Below, piece after piece: positions 1 to 11,172 of a stretch of DNA of 64,000 nt. The position numbers and the translations under genes were made by a program. The notes under the pieces were generated by a model, which saw only the letters and a program-made list of their open reading frames with translations, ran no database searches and was not told the DNA's origin. Numbering within the stretch: position 1 is the stretch's first letter; each line of letters starts with the position of its first letter. The stretch comes from Sporothrix humicola (taxonomy: Eukaryota; Ascomycota; Sordariomycetes; Ophiostomatales; Ophiostomataceae), in assembly GCA_021396245.1 (NCBI GenBank), contig WNYE01000004.1:186001-250000 (forward strand), in the 5' to 3' direction.

Positions 1-60
1 TCAGTTAAGAGCTCAGATGGTGGTGGTGCAAGCTTGCGTTGCTGGACCGGAAGTGGCCGC
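1..60. other. 3' flank of the laccase gene
   Basis: These 60 bases lie downstream of the laccase stop codon on the minus strand and are presumably 3' untranslated sequence. No gene is visible. A short GTG-repeat next to HindIII- and SacI-like hexamers recalls a vector tag but is not in frame with anything. Confidence 0.5.
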
Positions 61-1812
61 TTAGATGCCCGAGTCGTCCTGGGGCCAGACCTCGGAGCCG
101 GTGTACTCGCCCCAGGTCTTGCAAATGTCGGCGCCGTTGCCGTCCCAGGCGGCATTGTCCCAGTTGACGATGGCGCCGCTGGTGAGGGCGGCCTCGGGGG
201 ACTCGACAAACTGCATGGCGAGGCCCTCGCCGGTGTGCCAGGCAATGTGGCAGTGGACGAGCCAGGAGCCCGGGTTGTCGAGCTGGAAGGCGATGGCCAG
301 GTAGCCGTTGGCGGGCAAAACGGCAACGTCGCGGCGGGTCGGGTTGTCAAAGTTGAAGTCGGCGGGGCCGGGGTAGGCGGTGTTGGCGGCCTGGCCCAGG
401 ATAAAGAAGTCGTGGCCGTGCAGGTGCATGGGGTGGTTGACGCCAATGGTGGAGGTGTCAATGACCAAGACGACCCAGTCGTTGGGGGCGAAGCCGTTGC
501 CAACCGAGACAATGTTCTCCTCCTGGTAGTAGCTGGTGTTCTGGTCGTGGACCTGCTTGAGGCTGGGCTCGGTCCAGTCGAGGTAGAGCGTGGAGGTGTT
601 GAGCGTCCAGGTCAGGTAGCCCTTGATGAGGGTGCTGATGCCGAGGTCCTCGACGACAATCTCCGAGAGGTTGGTGACGTTGATGTTGAGGACGGGCACC
701 AGGTGCAGGCGGTCCTCGTCGAAGCAGGTGTCCATGATGCCAATGGTGTCCTCGGTGGTGGGATCGGCCTTGCTGCTCGCGTTGTACCTCAGAATGGCAG
801 TGCCGTCGGCCGAGACGTCGCCGTTGTTGCCAATGCCGTTGCAGTTGGTGTTCCAGCCCGACCGGATCCAGTAGTCGCCTTCGTCGGCATCAGCCGTAAA
901 GACAATGTCGTAGCGCTGGCCAATGCCGATCTGGATGGTCTCGACCTCAAAGGGCTGCACAGGCACCAGATCGGTGGCAATGACCGTAAACTTGTGGCCG
1001 TCCATGTGGAAATCAAAGAAACCGTCGACGGCAACGTTGATCACGCGCATGCGGTATGTCTTGCCCTTTTCAACGACAACCTCGTACTTGGCGCCCGTGG
1101 TCACGCCATCCGCGTCCGTAAACGTGTTGGTGCCGTTGACCAGGATGTTGTCCAGCGTAAAGAGGCCACCGCGCTGGCGCGCCCACAGCTCCATGATGGG
1201 CGTGTGCGACCAGTCCTGCAGGAACAGCAGTCCCAGATCCTCATCGTAGTTGGCCGACGCAGGGCCGTTGATCAGCAGCGGACCAAACACGCCCTCGGAC
1301 ACCTGGAACGTGAAGTGGCTGTGGTACCACGTCGAGCCGTACTGGCGCAGGCGGTAGCTGTAGGTCATGGTGTCGCCGGGGGCAATGGGGCACTGCGTCA
1401 CGCCCGGCACGCCGTCCATCTCGGACGAGTTGAGCTGGCGGATGCCGTGCCAGTGCAGTGTCGTGCCGTTGTCCGGCAGGTTGTTGATGACGTGGATCGT
1501 CAGCGTGTCGCCCCAGTCGGCCGTGATCAGCGGGCCGGGTACCGTGCCGTTGATCGTCTGGCACTTGCGCACAATGCCATCGGGCGCGCAGTCCGTCTCT
1601 TCGACTGACAGCCAGTACTCGCGCTCGACACCCGTGTCCGGGGTCTCGAGGTAAAAGTTGGTGTTGATGTCAAAGCCGTCCGTCCAGCAGTTGCGCGACG
1701 TGGCCGAGTTGGTGCACACGGCACGCTCGGCCACTTCGGCGGGCGAGGCCGGGAGAGCGCTCACGGCGGCGCCAAAGAGCGCGGCCGCAAGGCCAGCAAG
1801 AAGTTTGACCAT
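61..1812 (-). CDS. Secreted ascomycete laccase (multicopper oxidase)
   Basis: A 583-residue blue copper oxidase that would oxidise phenols at a type 1 copper and reduce oxygen to water at a trinuclear centre. All four copper-binding blocks are present: HWHG (120-123), WYHSH (162-166), HPMHLHG (460-466) and HCHIAWH (520-526). The residue ten after the type 1 cysteine (C521) is Leu531, a non-coordinating axial residue. The start MVKLLAGL was preferred to a Met ten codons upstream because it gives a clean hydrophobic signal peptide ending near ALPA (about 20). Several N-glycosylation sequons fit secretion. The protein ends in DSGI, the C-terminal plug of ascomycete laccases, with no cleavable extension after it. 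There are no introns. Laccase class is certain; the physiological role (melanin, lignin or humic compounds) cannot be told from sequence. Confidence 0.95.
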   Translation of the reverse strand: MVKLLAGLAAALFGAAVSALPASPAEVAERAVCTNSATSRNCWTDGFDINTNFYLETPDTGVEREYWLSVEETDCAPDGIVRKCQTINGTVPGPLITADWGDTLTIHVINNLPDNGTTLHWHGIRQLNSSEMDGVPGVTQCPIAPGDTMTYSYRLRQYGSTWYHSHFTFQVSEGVFGPLLINGPASANYDEDLGLLFLQDWSHTPIMELWARQRGGLFTLDNILVNGTNTFTDADGVTTGAKYEVVVEKGKTYRMRVINVAVDGFFDFHMDGHKFTVIATDLVPVQPFEVETIQIGIGQRYDIVFTADADEGDYWIRSGWNTNCNGIGNNGDVSADGTAILRYNASSKADPTTEDTIGIMDTCFDEDRLHLVPVLNINVTNLSEIVVEDLGISTLIKGYLTWTLNTSTLYLDWTEPSLKQVHDQNTSYYQEENIVSVGNGFAPNDWVVLVIDTSTIGVNHPMHLHGHDFFILGQAANTAYPGPADFNFDNPTRRDVAVLPANGYLAIAFQLDNPGSWLVHCHIAWHTGEGLAMQFVESPEAALTSGAIVNWDNAAWDGNGADICKTWGEYTGSEVWPQDDSGI

Positions 1813-4653
1813 GTTGAAGGTGGGAGTGGGTTTGAAAATCAAAAGAGTGCAAAGCGAGTGTCGTAACGAGGGTGGTATTCAAACGAATGTGGTGACGATT
1901 CTACGGAAAGAATCAGTCTGATCGGGAAATCAAAGTCAAAGGAAAGGACAGAAGAGCCAGGCGAGGAGGCTCAGGTCGATGTTGGCTGCCGATGAGGATG
2001 AGGGATGGTGAAGAGAAAAGAATAGTTTGAAGTCGGGAAGATCGTCATGGCTTTATACTTGGATGTCGACGCAATGATCGACTATCATCCCGAGTCGACT
2101 CCATGTCCACGACGCAAGTCTGGAGACAATGAGAGCAGGGGGCAGGAAGAACGACAGGCGGACAGACCATCGTGTGATCAGGGGAAGGTGTCATGGAAGA
2201 GTATCATGGAAAGGGGATCATCAGATGAGGGGTCGACAACGGGAAGAGTCCATGTTCGTGTTCATGTCCATGTGCATGTGCAGTGTTCAACTTCAGATGG
2301 AGACTTGTCCAAAAAAAGACTTGGGAAAGGCGAGAAGGGCACGTTGCTGGTGCTTGGACCGCCTTCACGATGCACCCTCGCCTGTCCGTTGACCATCGAC
2401 AAACGTGCATCGAGACCCTCTCAACACCCTCGGGATCCTCGTCAACCCCGGGGGTCTAATGACCATTGTAAGCGCCGGCCAAGACATTTGTCATGTCTGC
2501 TGCCATCGGTCAAAGAAGGAGGGCATCAAATACATGAGATGTGATGAAGAAATCAAAGGAGGCGTGGGGAGACGAAAAGAGGCAAAGAAAAAAAAAGGAA
2601 AATAAAAGGGACGGACATGCAAACACGCGGGCACGGATAGCTTGACCTCCTCCGTCTGTTGCATCCTCTCCCTCTCCCTCCGGATCCATCATCCCCTGTT
2701 CATCGTCGACTCTTGGCAGAATCCACAAAAAGGGACGTTCGAGGGGTCATTGAGGTTTGTGGGGGTCCATAGAGGTCCGTCGAGGGCCCGTCGAGGTACA
2801 TCAAAGAGTCATCAGAAGCGCCGAGTGTACTGTGATGGCACATCAAAGGCACATCGGGGGCGCTTCGAAGGCACATTGAGGGTCCGTCGAAAGTGGTCCA
2901 CGGCCAATATTGTCGTCGTTTTGTTACCCAAGAAGGACACCAGTTGTCGTAAGTCAGTTGACATCAAGACGAAAAAAAGAAGAGGGGGAGTGGAGAGCAC
3001 GTCGTACGCGGAAGATGTTCATGGCGGTCGTTGCGTCCATTGCGTTGATGGATCCATCTACACGAGCATCTTATTTGTGAATATCTCGGCGGGTATCTCG
3101 GACGTGAAGAGACATCAGGAAAGAGGGGGAACGAGATACGTAAAAGGCTGTGATGTGGGTTGCTCAGTTCAAACAAAGAAAGCGTCAATGCTCAAGGATG
3201 TTCAAGGATGTTGACAGGAAAGGAGGGCAAAGGCGGCAAGGAGAGCGGAAACGAGAAAGACGGGGCCATGTCATACGGGGCCACGGGGCCTCCCGCAACG
3301 TAATTTGTGCAAGGCTGCAGACCAGACAGAGCTGCAGGAATAGATCACGGAGCTGCATATGCTTTAATTTGAAGAGGGAAATTCAAATATTCTCCCTAAA
3401 AAAGAGAGCCATTATCACATCATAGAGACAGATAGGAAGCAAGCAAGCGCTGCCAAAGATTCTTAAAAGACCTGTGAGCATTGGCCACTTACACCACGGT
3501 CTAATGTTTATTTGCGGGTTAGGGCTGCGAGGGTAAACGGTATTGCAAGGTTGTGGTTGAGTGAACAATTAGTTGGCACGGAGTAAACATCAGAATAGAT
3601 ACTGGAGTACTCCGTAAATGTCAAAAGAAAGTAGAAAAAAAATGGCACCAACAGATGTCAGCACCCCAGTACAGGGCAAGTCCAAGTAAACCACTAAAAA
3701 GTTCCGGCAGTCAATGGATATGCAGGGGATCTTTAAAGAACGCAAGGTCTGGGACCGGGTCCCTAGTTCACTCACTTCAGGCCAAGCACAAATTTATTTT
3801 GAAAGAAAGTCACTCGAAATAAAATAGATACTAGGGCAGAACTTGAAAATAAAAACAGTACCTGCATCCAGTGCACGCGCTGCCCCGAAACGAAGGATGG
3901 GTGTGGCCTATATTACGGAAGGCATATAATTGTACGGCGAATATAATGTTACTTCGTCTAATCTTTTCTTGTTCAGCTCTCTCTGTTTACTTTGTAAAAG
4001 GAACGACTTAAGCGTGTTGGCACCCTGAGGTCCCCTGTTATTAAGACAAACAGCTGCAAAGACGCGGCTCTCTGATATGCGTTGCAAGACCGCGTGTTCC
4101 TAATTACAGGAACCGGTTGTTTGCTTTTCCCTTTTATTGTATTTTCTTTTCTTCTTTTGTGTCTTTTTATTTTTTTTTTTCTTGTTTTTCATCTGATCAC
4201 AACAGCCCCGTATTGTTTTATTCTCGTACATTTATCATTCGCGCCTGTGGCGACGGACGCCATGTCGCTTAAAGGTGCAGCTCTATTGAGGTTGCAGTCA
4301 ACATCACAGGAAATGAGCTAGATTTGGGACGGAAAAGGAGGCCAAGAAAATCAGTTTCATTTGCCTCCTCAACCATTCGATAATTTTGTGCCCTTCTGTA
4401 TCCGTACTTAATCACATATTCTGTCAAAATGGAGGTGGCGGAGACAATTTGAATGCAATGCGTTGGGGCATCTAATGCATCTAGACTCATCCAGATGGTC
4501 TCACGGTCTCGTGTGTCTTGGCGGGCGGGATTTGTGGGATCTGCGAGAACCATGGGAGACAAAATATTGTGTTTTAAAAAGTGATGCTGTCAATGACTAA
4601 AAATGATTTCCAAGCTCAGGTCATCATGATGCGGCTTGGGTGCGGTGAGAAAC

Positions 4654-4679
4654 AAAAAAAAAAAAAAAAAAAAAAAAAA
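4654..4679. repeat. Poly(A) homopolymer
   Basis: An uninterrupted run of 26 A residues in intergenic DNA. It could be a poly(A) tail relic of a retrotransposed copy, but no coding relic is visible next to it, so it is treated as simple sequence. Confidence 0.9.
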
Positions 4680-5745
4680 GCGAAAGAGTTGTGAAAGGGG
4701 CACAACAATACTGGCACGTTGTACCAGATATTGCATCAAGAAACGAGTTAAAAGTCCGTCCCATCCTTGTGGGAAAGTAATATGTCGTATGAAAACGATC
4801 AAAGCGTCTGAGCTGACGCGTACCTGCTTGTGCGGCTCGGCCGGCTCTTGGGTCAACCAAAGAATCCAAGACCCAGAGAAACAGAAAAAAACGAGACGGG
4901 AGAGCATCAATGGAACATCAACACGTCGGTAAACGAGTAGAAGAAATATCAGATGAATTAATAAATCAAATCTTTGGGAAATGCTGGTGGATGCTGTCAA
5001 CGTGAAAAGAAATTGGCCAATAGAGGGAAAGGAAACAAAATTTACAAATGCACGATATCACAATACCACAATACAACATATCCAAGTCAATATTGACATT
5101 TTTGCTATCTTGATATCTGAGATATATTTGGACTACGACGTACATATCACCTGGCCTGGCAGTTTGTTGGGCTCGTGGCCTTCCTCTTTTGTTCCTCAAT
5201 TCGTTTCCCTCCCCCGAATGAACGTTTCTCGCCCACTGTTGCTTCGGCTGTGGGGTAGTGTTGCAGCCTTCGTCAGGGTCTGAGGGCCTGCCTCTCTTTG
5301 CCCTCAAAGAGGTCTACCGAATCAACGGCGTAACGCCTCTCCCCGGGCGCCAAGCCAGGGCGGAAAGGGGGTTGGCTGGAAGTCTGGCAAAGACGGCATC
5401 CAAGTCCCCTGTAAGAGCAAAAACACAACTTGGGGGCCATCGGACGTGATCGACCTCGAAAACGGTACACTTCATAGTGATTTGCGCCTTTTTTTCTCTG
5501 TGCCTTCCAGATCTTCTGGATCTTGACGATCTCTTCTTCATAGTGCTTGTGCGCTGTATTGTATGTGCGTGTCTGCGTGTTTTGTACATATATGTGTGTC
5601 TGTGTGCGTGTGCTCTGCTGTTTCTGACCTCAGCCGCGTAGGCTTTTTGCTGAGATCTACAGCGCCGTTGTTCTTATGTTTCTCGATTCTGTCTTCTATT
5701 TTTGCAGTTAAGACCAGCACACAAAATTGAATAAAAGGACAAAAT

Positions 5746-5779
5746 AAAAGAAAAAGAAAAAGAAAAAGAAAAAGAAAAA
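5746..5779. repeat. AAAAAG microsatellite
   Basis: About five to six copies of the hexamer AAAAAG in the gene-free region; simple sequence with no coding frame. Confidence 0.9.
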
Positions 5780-7919
5780 TTCAGGGGAAAAAGAAAAGAA
5801 AGTGCTGATAAGTTCAGACTAGTATCTATCCACACATGCAAGTCGTATGAAATCAACCCCCTCTTCGTGCATGAATCGCGGACGGCGATATCCTGGAAAT
5901 GGCTAGGGTCAACACTTTGTGGGACAGCACTTGTGGGATAGGGTTAAAAGGTGAAGGGGGGGTGTTGAGTAATTTAAGTCAAAGAAAACAAAGTCTGGGC
6001 AATCAAGGCCGTCAAAGGGGACAGAGCACTTGCCGAACAGGGCTCGAGGTTGATGCATGGAAGAAAGAGGAGTAGGCTTAGGAGGAGGTGCAAAAGTATG
6101 CAAGTACAAAGTAAGCCGGGAAGAAAGACAGCAAAAAAACCTCCGACAGTGGATACTTTTCTTAGCACACTCCTCAATACAAAATCCTACTTAACTACAA
6201 GACACGATGCAGCATATTCAGTACGACGTTTTCCATACCTCGTGGGCATCCCGTCGAGAGGAGCGGCCCCGAGAGGCCCGCAAAGAGTTGAAGCTTCTCA
6301 CAGTGAGGCGCGGCAACAGGCAAGTGGATGCTTTTTTTCCCCATTGTCGACTTGCTTCATAAAATTGACCGGCCTCCACAATCTGGCGAGATTACTAAAG
6401 TGCCAAGTTGTGTTTGAAGCTCTTGTGTTTGGCCTTGCAAAATGCTTCGCCTTGCTTGTTTCTAGTGTGCCCGCGTTGGCTATGCTATTTATGATATGCC
6501 TCCTTTTGGGCTGTAAAAAAGACCGCCTAACTGCATGTAAGCTGGCTGAGCTCAGTAAAGTGATCTTACTTTATTGTTGTCGGAGTTTTGAATAAATAAT
6601 GACCCGAAAACCGAAATTCACAAATACATGAAAGCGACAAAAGACACACAAACAACACATGGTCGCCGCAGTTCAAACCCGAATCCGAATCCAAAAGAAA
6701 AATCCAAGCAGCTCTTTGATAGGGTAGCATTGGAAGGCGGAAAGTGCAGGCAAATACCAGGTAAATGCACGTTCACCTTGCCAGTGATGACGAGGCCTTC
6801 GTCCAGATCCCTGTCTGTAAGTGGATACATCCCATGTTATCCATGTTATTCACATCCACACTTCCACACATATCTTTGCATCTTTCCACCCTTCTTTCCT
6901 TCCAGGCCGCAACGGTAGCATCGAATCGTTGCAATGTTTCCTGCGACCCTATGAGGAGGCACCCTCTCTGCACCTCTTTTGAGTATTTCCTTCTGCAAAA
7001 TGTTTCCACCCACGAGGTGTCCACGAGAACCCACGACAAAAATTCCCTAAAAGGATCCCGGGACCCGTTTTGCGATTTCCCCGATCATCGCGAGGGATGC
7101 GGCCGGCATCAAAAGGCCAAACAAGAAGAGGTCAAAGCAACGCGCGGTGCGATTGTACGGCGAGTAAAAGTACACAGTAACTCCCCTTTCTGTACGTCGG
7201 GCGGAGTACTCTATTCCACGTAATCGGCCTTGATGCACAGAATTTCCTGTTCTGGTATCAAGCGTGCGTACGGTCTCTCCACAAATTGGCAAAAGAACGA
7301 AAATACATCTCAGAACCAGAACGAAAGGAGGCAAGAAAGCGAGAACGAAGTCGGGTTCGTTTTCCTTTTTTTTTCTTTTCTTTTTTCCTCCTGTGTGCAA
7401 ACACAGTCCTCCTGCGAAGAGGTATCACTTGTCTAGCTCGAAGTCGACCTCCAAAGTCGGCTCTATTTTCAGGATATGAATATCCCGCGGTTCAAGCCAA
7501 AAGTCTGTCCTGTCTGGAACATCTCCTCCGAGGACGTCACGAGAGGCCGTCGCCAAGACTTGCACATCCAGAGGCAGGTCCTCCTGTCCAGTGGTTCGTG
7601 ATGTCTGGATGTTGACAGCAGACATGTCCTCGTTCTTACGTGCTTCTTTCTGTCTCGCATATCCCTCCTTTTGGTCAACTTAGTCACTCTTAGTCACGCG
7701 AGCAGTCGTTGAGGAGTACGAAGGAATGCACATCAGAAAGGCTTCAAAACTACTGCGTACAGATCAACCTTTACATCATGGTGTGCAGCCAGGGTATGAG
7801 GATTGCTTGTTCTTGTTATTTTTGTCGACGGCCACCAAGCCGACTGCCGGATCAGCAGGCACCGTTGGCCACCCTCAGAAGGAGACAGGATCAACAGAGC
7901 CGACGGGGTCAACAGGATC

Positions 7920-7994
7920 GACAAGGTCAAAGTTGACAAGGTCAAAGTCGACAAGGTCAAAGTCGACAAGGTCAAAGTCGACAAGGTCAAAGAA
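7920..7994. repeat. 15-bp tandem repeat, five units
   Basis: Five consecutive 15-base units of the form GACAAGGTCAAAGTC, the first ending in TT and the last in AA; the three middle units are identical. The length is a multiple of three, so it keeps frames open on both strands, but no gene can be built around it. Each junction makes a GTCGAC palindrome. Confidence 0.95.
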
Positions 7995-9492
7995 ATGGTG
8001 TGGTCGATGCGGGAAGGAAGGTCGAAAAATATCGCAACTGTCAACTTTCCAGTCCTTGAAATAGAACAGCGCCCTTGGCGAGCATGCGTGGTATCGTGTC
8101 GATCACTGCTCTTTTGATATTTCCCGCTTCTCACCCAACCCGTGTGCCCCTGAGGACGACAGGCCTGTATGTGCAAGTATGTGCTTGGGCCTGTATAGCT
8201 GGGGAGCTATTCGACTCTTTGACCACAGCTTGTTTCACGTTGTCATTACGAACGGCGGGCATCAGTCGAGGCGGGCTGGGTGCGTATGTGGAGTGTTTTG
8301 CAATTAAATATCTCACCTTAATGTGTTGATAATGGTTCGAGAATGTTGTGTAAAGAATGGACGGTGAGACAAAGCCTGGTAAAATACGGACGAAGAGCGG
8401 GAAGGGACTTGCAACCAAGCAAAAATAGTACACGGTACAAGCAGAGGGACTCCGTATTAGAGTTGTCTTTGTCCAGTAGTCAACCACGGGTGTTGTGCGT
8501 AGGTTGAGCTATTGTATATCTTTATTTTGTGCCTAGCCATACATGCTGGTAGCCTTGATAGATATCGATATTGATGAGTAGCTAGTGTTTCTCCATCAAG
8601 TTGTGTTGTGAAGCGTAGATATCCTTCATCTTAATGTGGCCCTGGAAAAGTTGGGCTTTTTTGAATATCAAATAAACAAAAAAGTATTCTGCAATATCAT
8701 TTCTGGAGGAGATCTATCAATATTACCTCATTTTTTTATTCATAATTTATAAATGATAGTAGAACTTGGAACTTTTTGAATATATATATATATATTTCAT
8801 TTTCTCACAATGAAAAAAAAAAGTGAACAAAAACACACGGCTTAAATTTTCATATAAATTGTATCAAACTATTCTTGAAGATGAGTCCCAGTTAACAAAG
8901 TGAGTTTCAATATGTAGTGTTTCTTGATGACAAAGGCATCGTGAAACTCTCATTGAAGTCACAAGCAAACCTCGAAATCCGCGGATTCGTCGGCCCTGTG
9001 TTCTTGGCGTTGTTAGTTCTTTTGTCTTTTGCCCTCAAAGCCTCAATGATCAGCGCACGTGTGTTGCCCGACTTGGTCGTAAGGCTGCTTTGCAGGCACA
9101 ATTCGCAGCATCTTACAGGCCAATTTAAGTGTGTACAGGCACTTGTCAGTGTCTGTCAGTCGCTATCACGGGTCCACTAGGACGCCTAACAAGTGCTTCT
9201 AGCGCAACTAGGCGTGTTTTTAACGTGTCTAAAGGTGTCTAATCGTGTTAGTCTCCGCTCCAGCTGAATGTCTAAAAACCTTGTTTAATCAAAGGAATCA
9301 AAGAAATGAAGGGAAATAAAGTGATTTTGTATTCTCCGAAGCACTCCTATTTCATTCCAACGACGATTCATAAATAAAGTTGACGCCTTTCTTGTCTTGT
9401 CGTGGACTTTTTTTGTTTTCTTGGAAATTTCCTTTTTCGATTTATTTGATTTACAGCAACGAACCAACCAACAGCACACACCACTGCCTAAA

Positions 9493-10176
9493 ATGGCCCC
9501 TTTAGCACAGACGCTGCGCCTAAGAGCGCCACAACCGCCCGAAAATACGCCACAAATCCTACCCTCTCTGCGCGTTTCTGTGCCGGTCCCAATACAACCG
9601 CGAGATCAAGACGACTCTCACCCTCTCCTCCGCTTCTTCGCTCGCGGCAACGGCGCCAGCACGGTCGGCACCGGCTGGGGCGAGGACACGAGCACGCCCG
9701 AGGGACGCCACCTGGCCGCCATTATCGTGCCTTCCATTCTGGGCGCGGCCGCCCTGATCGCGTTTGGCTACTACACGTACCGCCACTTTAAGCGCAAGAA
9801 CAGGACGGCAAGAGACTTTTTCGAGCGCTGCCGAAACGGCCTCTTCTACACGTTCATGCTGACATTCGGCCTGCCCGTGCTACTGGGCGTGTCGCTCCGT
9901 TCATGCATCAAGGAGCGGCGGGACGAGAAGAAGCAGCGCGAGGTGTACAAACAGGTGGGCACAAGGCAGCATGCGAGGCTGTCTGATGCCAATGCGAATG
10001 TGAATGTGAACAGCACGGTGGCGGCAACACCGGCACCAGCATCGCAGGCACCGGCACCGGCACCCTCGGCGTATTTCAGTACCCCGATGGAGATGAGCAG
10101 TGCCAATGCCTGGGCAGAGTCGGACTACGGGCAAGGTCGCGTGCAAGAGCCGCCGCCGGCCTATGGGAAGTCATAG
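9493..10176 (+). CDS. Hypothetical two-TM membrane protein with C-terminal PPAY motif
   Basis: A 227-residue protein I do not recognise. Two hydrophobic segments are seen, about residues 73-96 and 117-136, separated by a short basic loop (HFKRKNRTAR) and followed by a charged stretch (KERRDEKKQRE). The N-terminal 70 residues are Pro-rich, the C-terminal third is Ala/Pro/Asn-rich, and the protein ends EPPPAYGKS. PPAY fits the PPxY consensus bound by WW domains of Rsp5/Nedd4-type ubiquitin ligases, so it may be a ligase adaptor or substrate (inference). The start was chosen at AAAATGG, a good fungal context, over an in-frame Met 32 codons upstream whose leader is Phe-rich and looks like untranslated sequence. 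Single exon. Confidence 0.7.
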   Translation: MAPLAQTLRLRAPQPPENTPQILPSLRVSVPVPIQPRDQDDSHPLLRFFARGNGASTVGTGWGEDTSTPEGRHLAAIIVPSILGAAALIAFGYYTYRHFKRKNRTARDFFERCRNGLFYTFMLTFGLPVLLGVSLRSCIKERRDEKKQREVYKQVGTRQHARLSDANANVNVNSTVAATPAPASQAPAPAPSAYFSTPMEMSSANAWAESDYGQGRVQEPPPAYGKS

Positions 10177-10507
10177 ACGAGAGTTGTGGAGGTTTTGTCT
10201 CTATTTCAACTTGTTTTAATTCAATACCCTTTTATCGTTCCGCTATAGAGAATAGAACTCATTATGTGCATTCTTTTCATCGTGGTTGGACGCCCTCTCT
10301 GCCTTGCAGAAGCCAAGACCATCCTCGCTTCCTTAGGCGGAATTCATCATAGCGCGCCTGCCTTTGTGCACACCACGCACCTTCTGTGTCCCGTGACAAG
10401 CCACTCTTGGCAGCTGAGGATGTACTCAGATATATCGGTGTACAGCAAGCAGAATGTTCCTTGATGATTGTTCGCAATCAAAATCAAATATTGCACGCAC
10501 ACTCGCA
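10177..10507. other. Intergenic region between two small genes
   Basis: Holds the 3' flank of the two-TM protein gene and the putative promoter of the Gln-rich ORF. Nothing else recognised. Confidence 0.5.
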
Positions 10508-10840
10508 ATGGGCCACTCTGCTCGCAAAGCGCAACGGCAGGCCCAAAAGGCCCAGCACCAGGCCATCCAGGCCCAGGCCGCCCTGTGGGTGCAACAGGCC
10601 CAGCAGAACCCCCAGCAGATCCACCAGATCCTCGGCCAGATCCACCAGACCATTGCCCTCGGCGCCGCCGCCGCCGGCGTGCCGCAGCACGTTGCGCAGA
10701 CGGTGGTGACCAACTTTACAACCATTCCCGAGCCGGCGGACGACCCGCCGCCGCCGCCGGACCGGCCACAGATGCCACTGTCGGCGGTCATCCTGGAACC
10801 GGATCCAGAAGGGCTCGAAGATCCGGACCGAGTGAGGTAG
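10508..10840 (+). CDS. Small Gln/Pro-rich hypothetical protein
   Basis: A 110-residue ORF starting MGHSARKAQ in a reasonable context (GCAATGG); an in-frame Met 18 codons upstream is less likely. The N-terminal half is a Gln/Ala-rich probable helix (QAQKAQHQAIQAQ then NPQQIHQILGQIHQ), the middle is hydrophobic (TIALGAAAAGVPQHVAQTVV), and the C-terminal third is Pro/Asp-rich (PADDPPPPPDRP). I do not recognise a family. Third-position G/C bias matches the neighbouring real genes, which supports coding. It may also be an exon of a larger, differently spliced gene. Confidence 0.5.
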   Translation: MGHSARKAQRQAQKAQHQAIQAQAALWVQQAQQNPQQIHQILGQIHQTIALGAAAAGVPQHVAQTVVTNFTTIPEPADDPPPPPDRPQMPLSAVILEPDPEGLEDPDRVR

Positions 10841-11172
10841 AGGGGAGGAGGACGATTGGAATCTACAAGAGAAAGGGTTCACACGGGACATCTCGGATAT
10901 AAACGAGGCATTTACGAACCATTTCATGTACATACAACATCACTTGCGTCTTTTGTGTATGGTTGAATGTGGTATAATTATCAGATAACGAATATCAAGT
11001 TTGCACTAATAATAAACTCGGAAAACGAGACGAAAAAAGCAGATTGCAGAAAATCAAAACGCCGACACATAATGCCAACCCAACAAATAATGCGGTCTGT
11101 CGTGCCAAACTATACTTTTTTGTAACATTGTTATTTCCTTCACCAATTTTCGTTCTTTGCACCTCCACACAT
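10841..11172. other. Convergent 3' intergenic region
   Basis: Lies between the end of the Gln-rich ORF (+) and the end of MET5 (-), so holds both 3' untranslated regions. It is AT-rich and I see no gene. Confidence 0.5.

Larger units (their letters stand above)
1813..9492. other. 7.7 kb gene-free region
   Basis: I find no convincing gene on either strand. Open frames are short, rich in simple-sequence residues and lack splice-supported continuation. It holds an irregular GGCACATC-type degenerate repeat near 2735-2895, a 26-base A run (4654-4679), an AAAAAG microsatellite (about 5746-5779), a 15-bp tandem repeat (7920-7994), an AT-rich tract with a short TA run (about 8500-8890), and one copy of the TACTCCGTA motif (3608-3616). 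The first few hundred bases should include the laccase promoter. No transposase remnant was recognised. Confidence 0.6.

Noticed and set aside
10..50. Vector/His-tag-like stretch (GTGGTGGTG next to HindIII and SacI-like sites)
   Set aside because: Too short, with only three to four CAC codons, not in frame with the laccase, and no polylinker or vector backbone beyond it; probably chance in the 3' flank.
2047..3214. Two overlapping-region frames (165 and 190 codons) upstream of laccase
   Set aside because: Composition is driven by local repeats (HVHVHV; TSKSHQ/TSKAH); no family similarity.
4654..4679. Poly(A) run as a retroposon tail
   Set aside because: No element body, target-site duplication or coding relic recognised on either side.
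6050..6595. 181-codon plus-strand frame in the gene-free block
   Set aside because: No domain, no third-position bias, abundant Cys/Leu/Arg of random type, and no splice-supported continuation.
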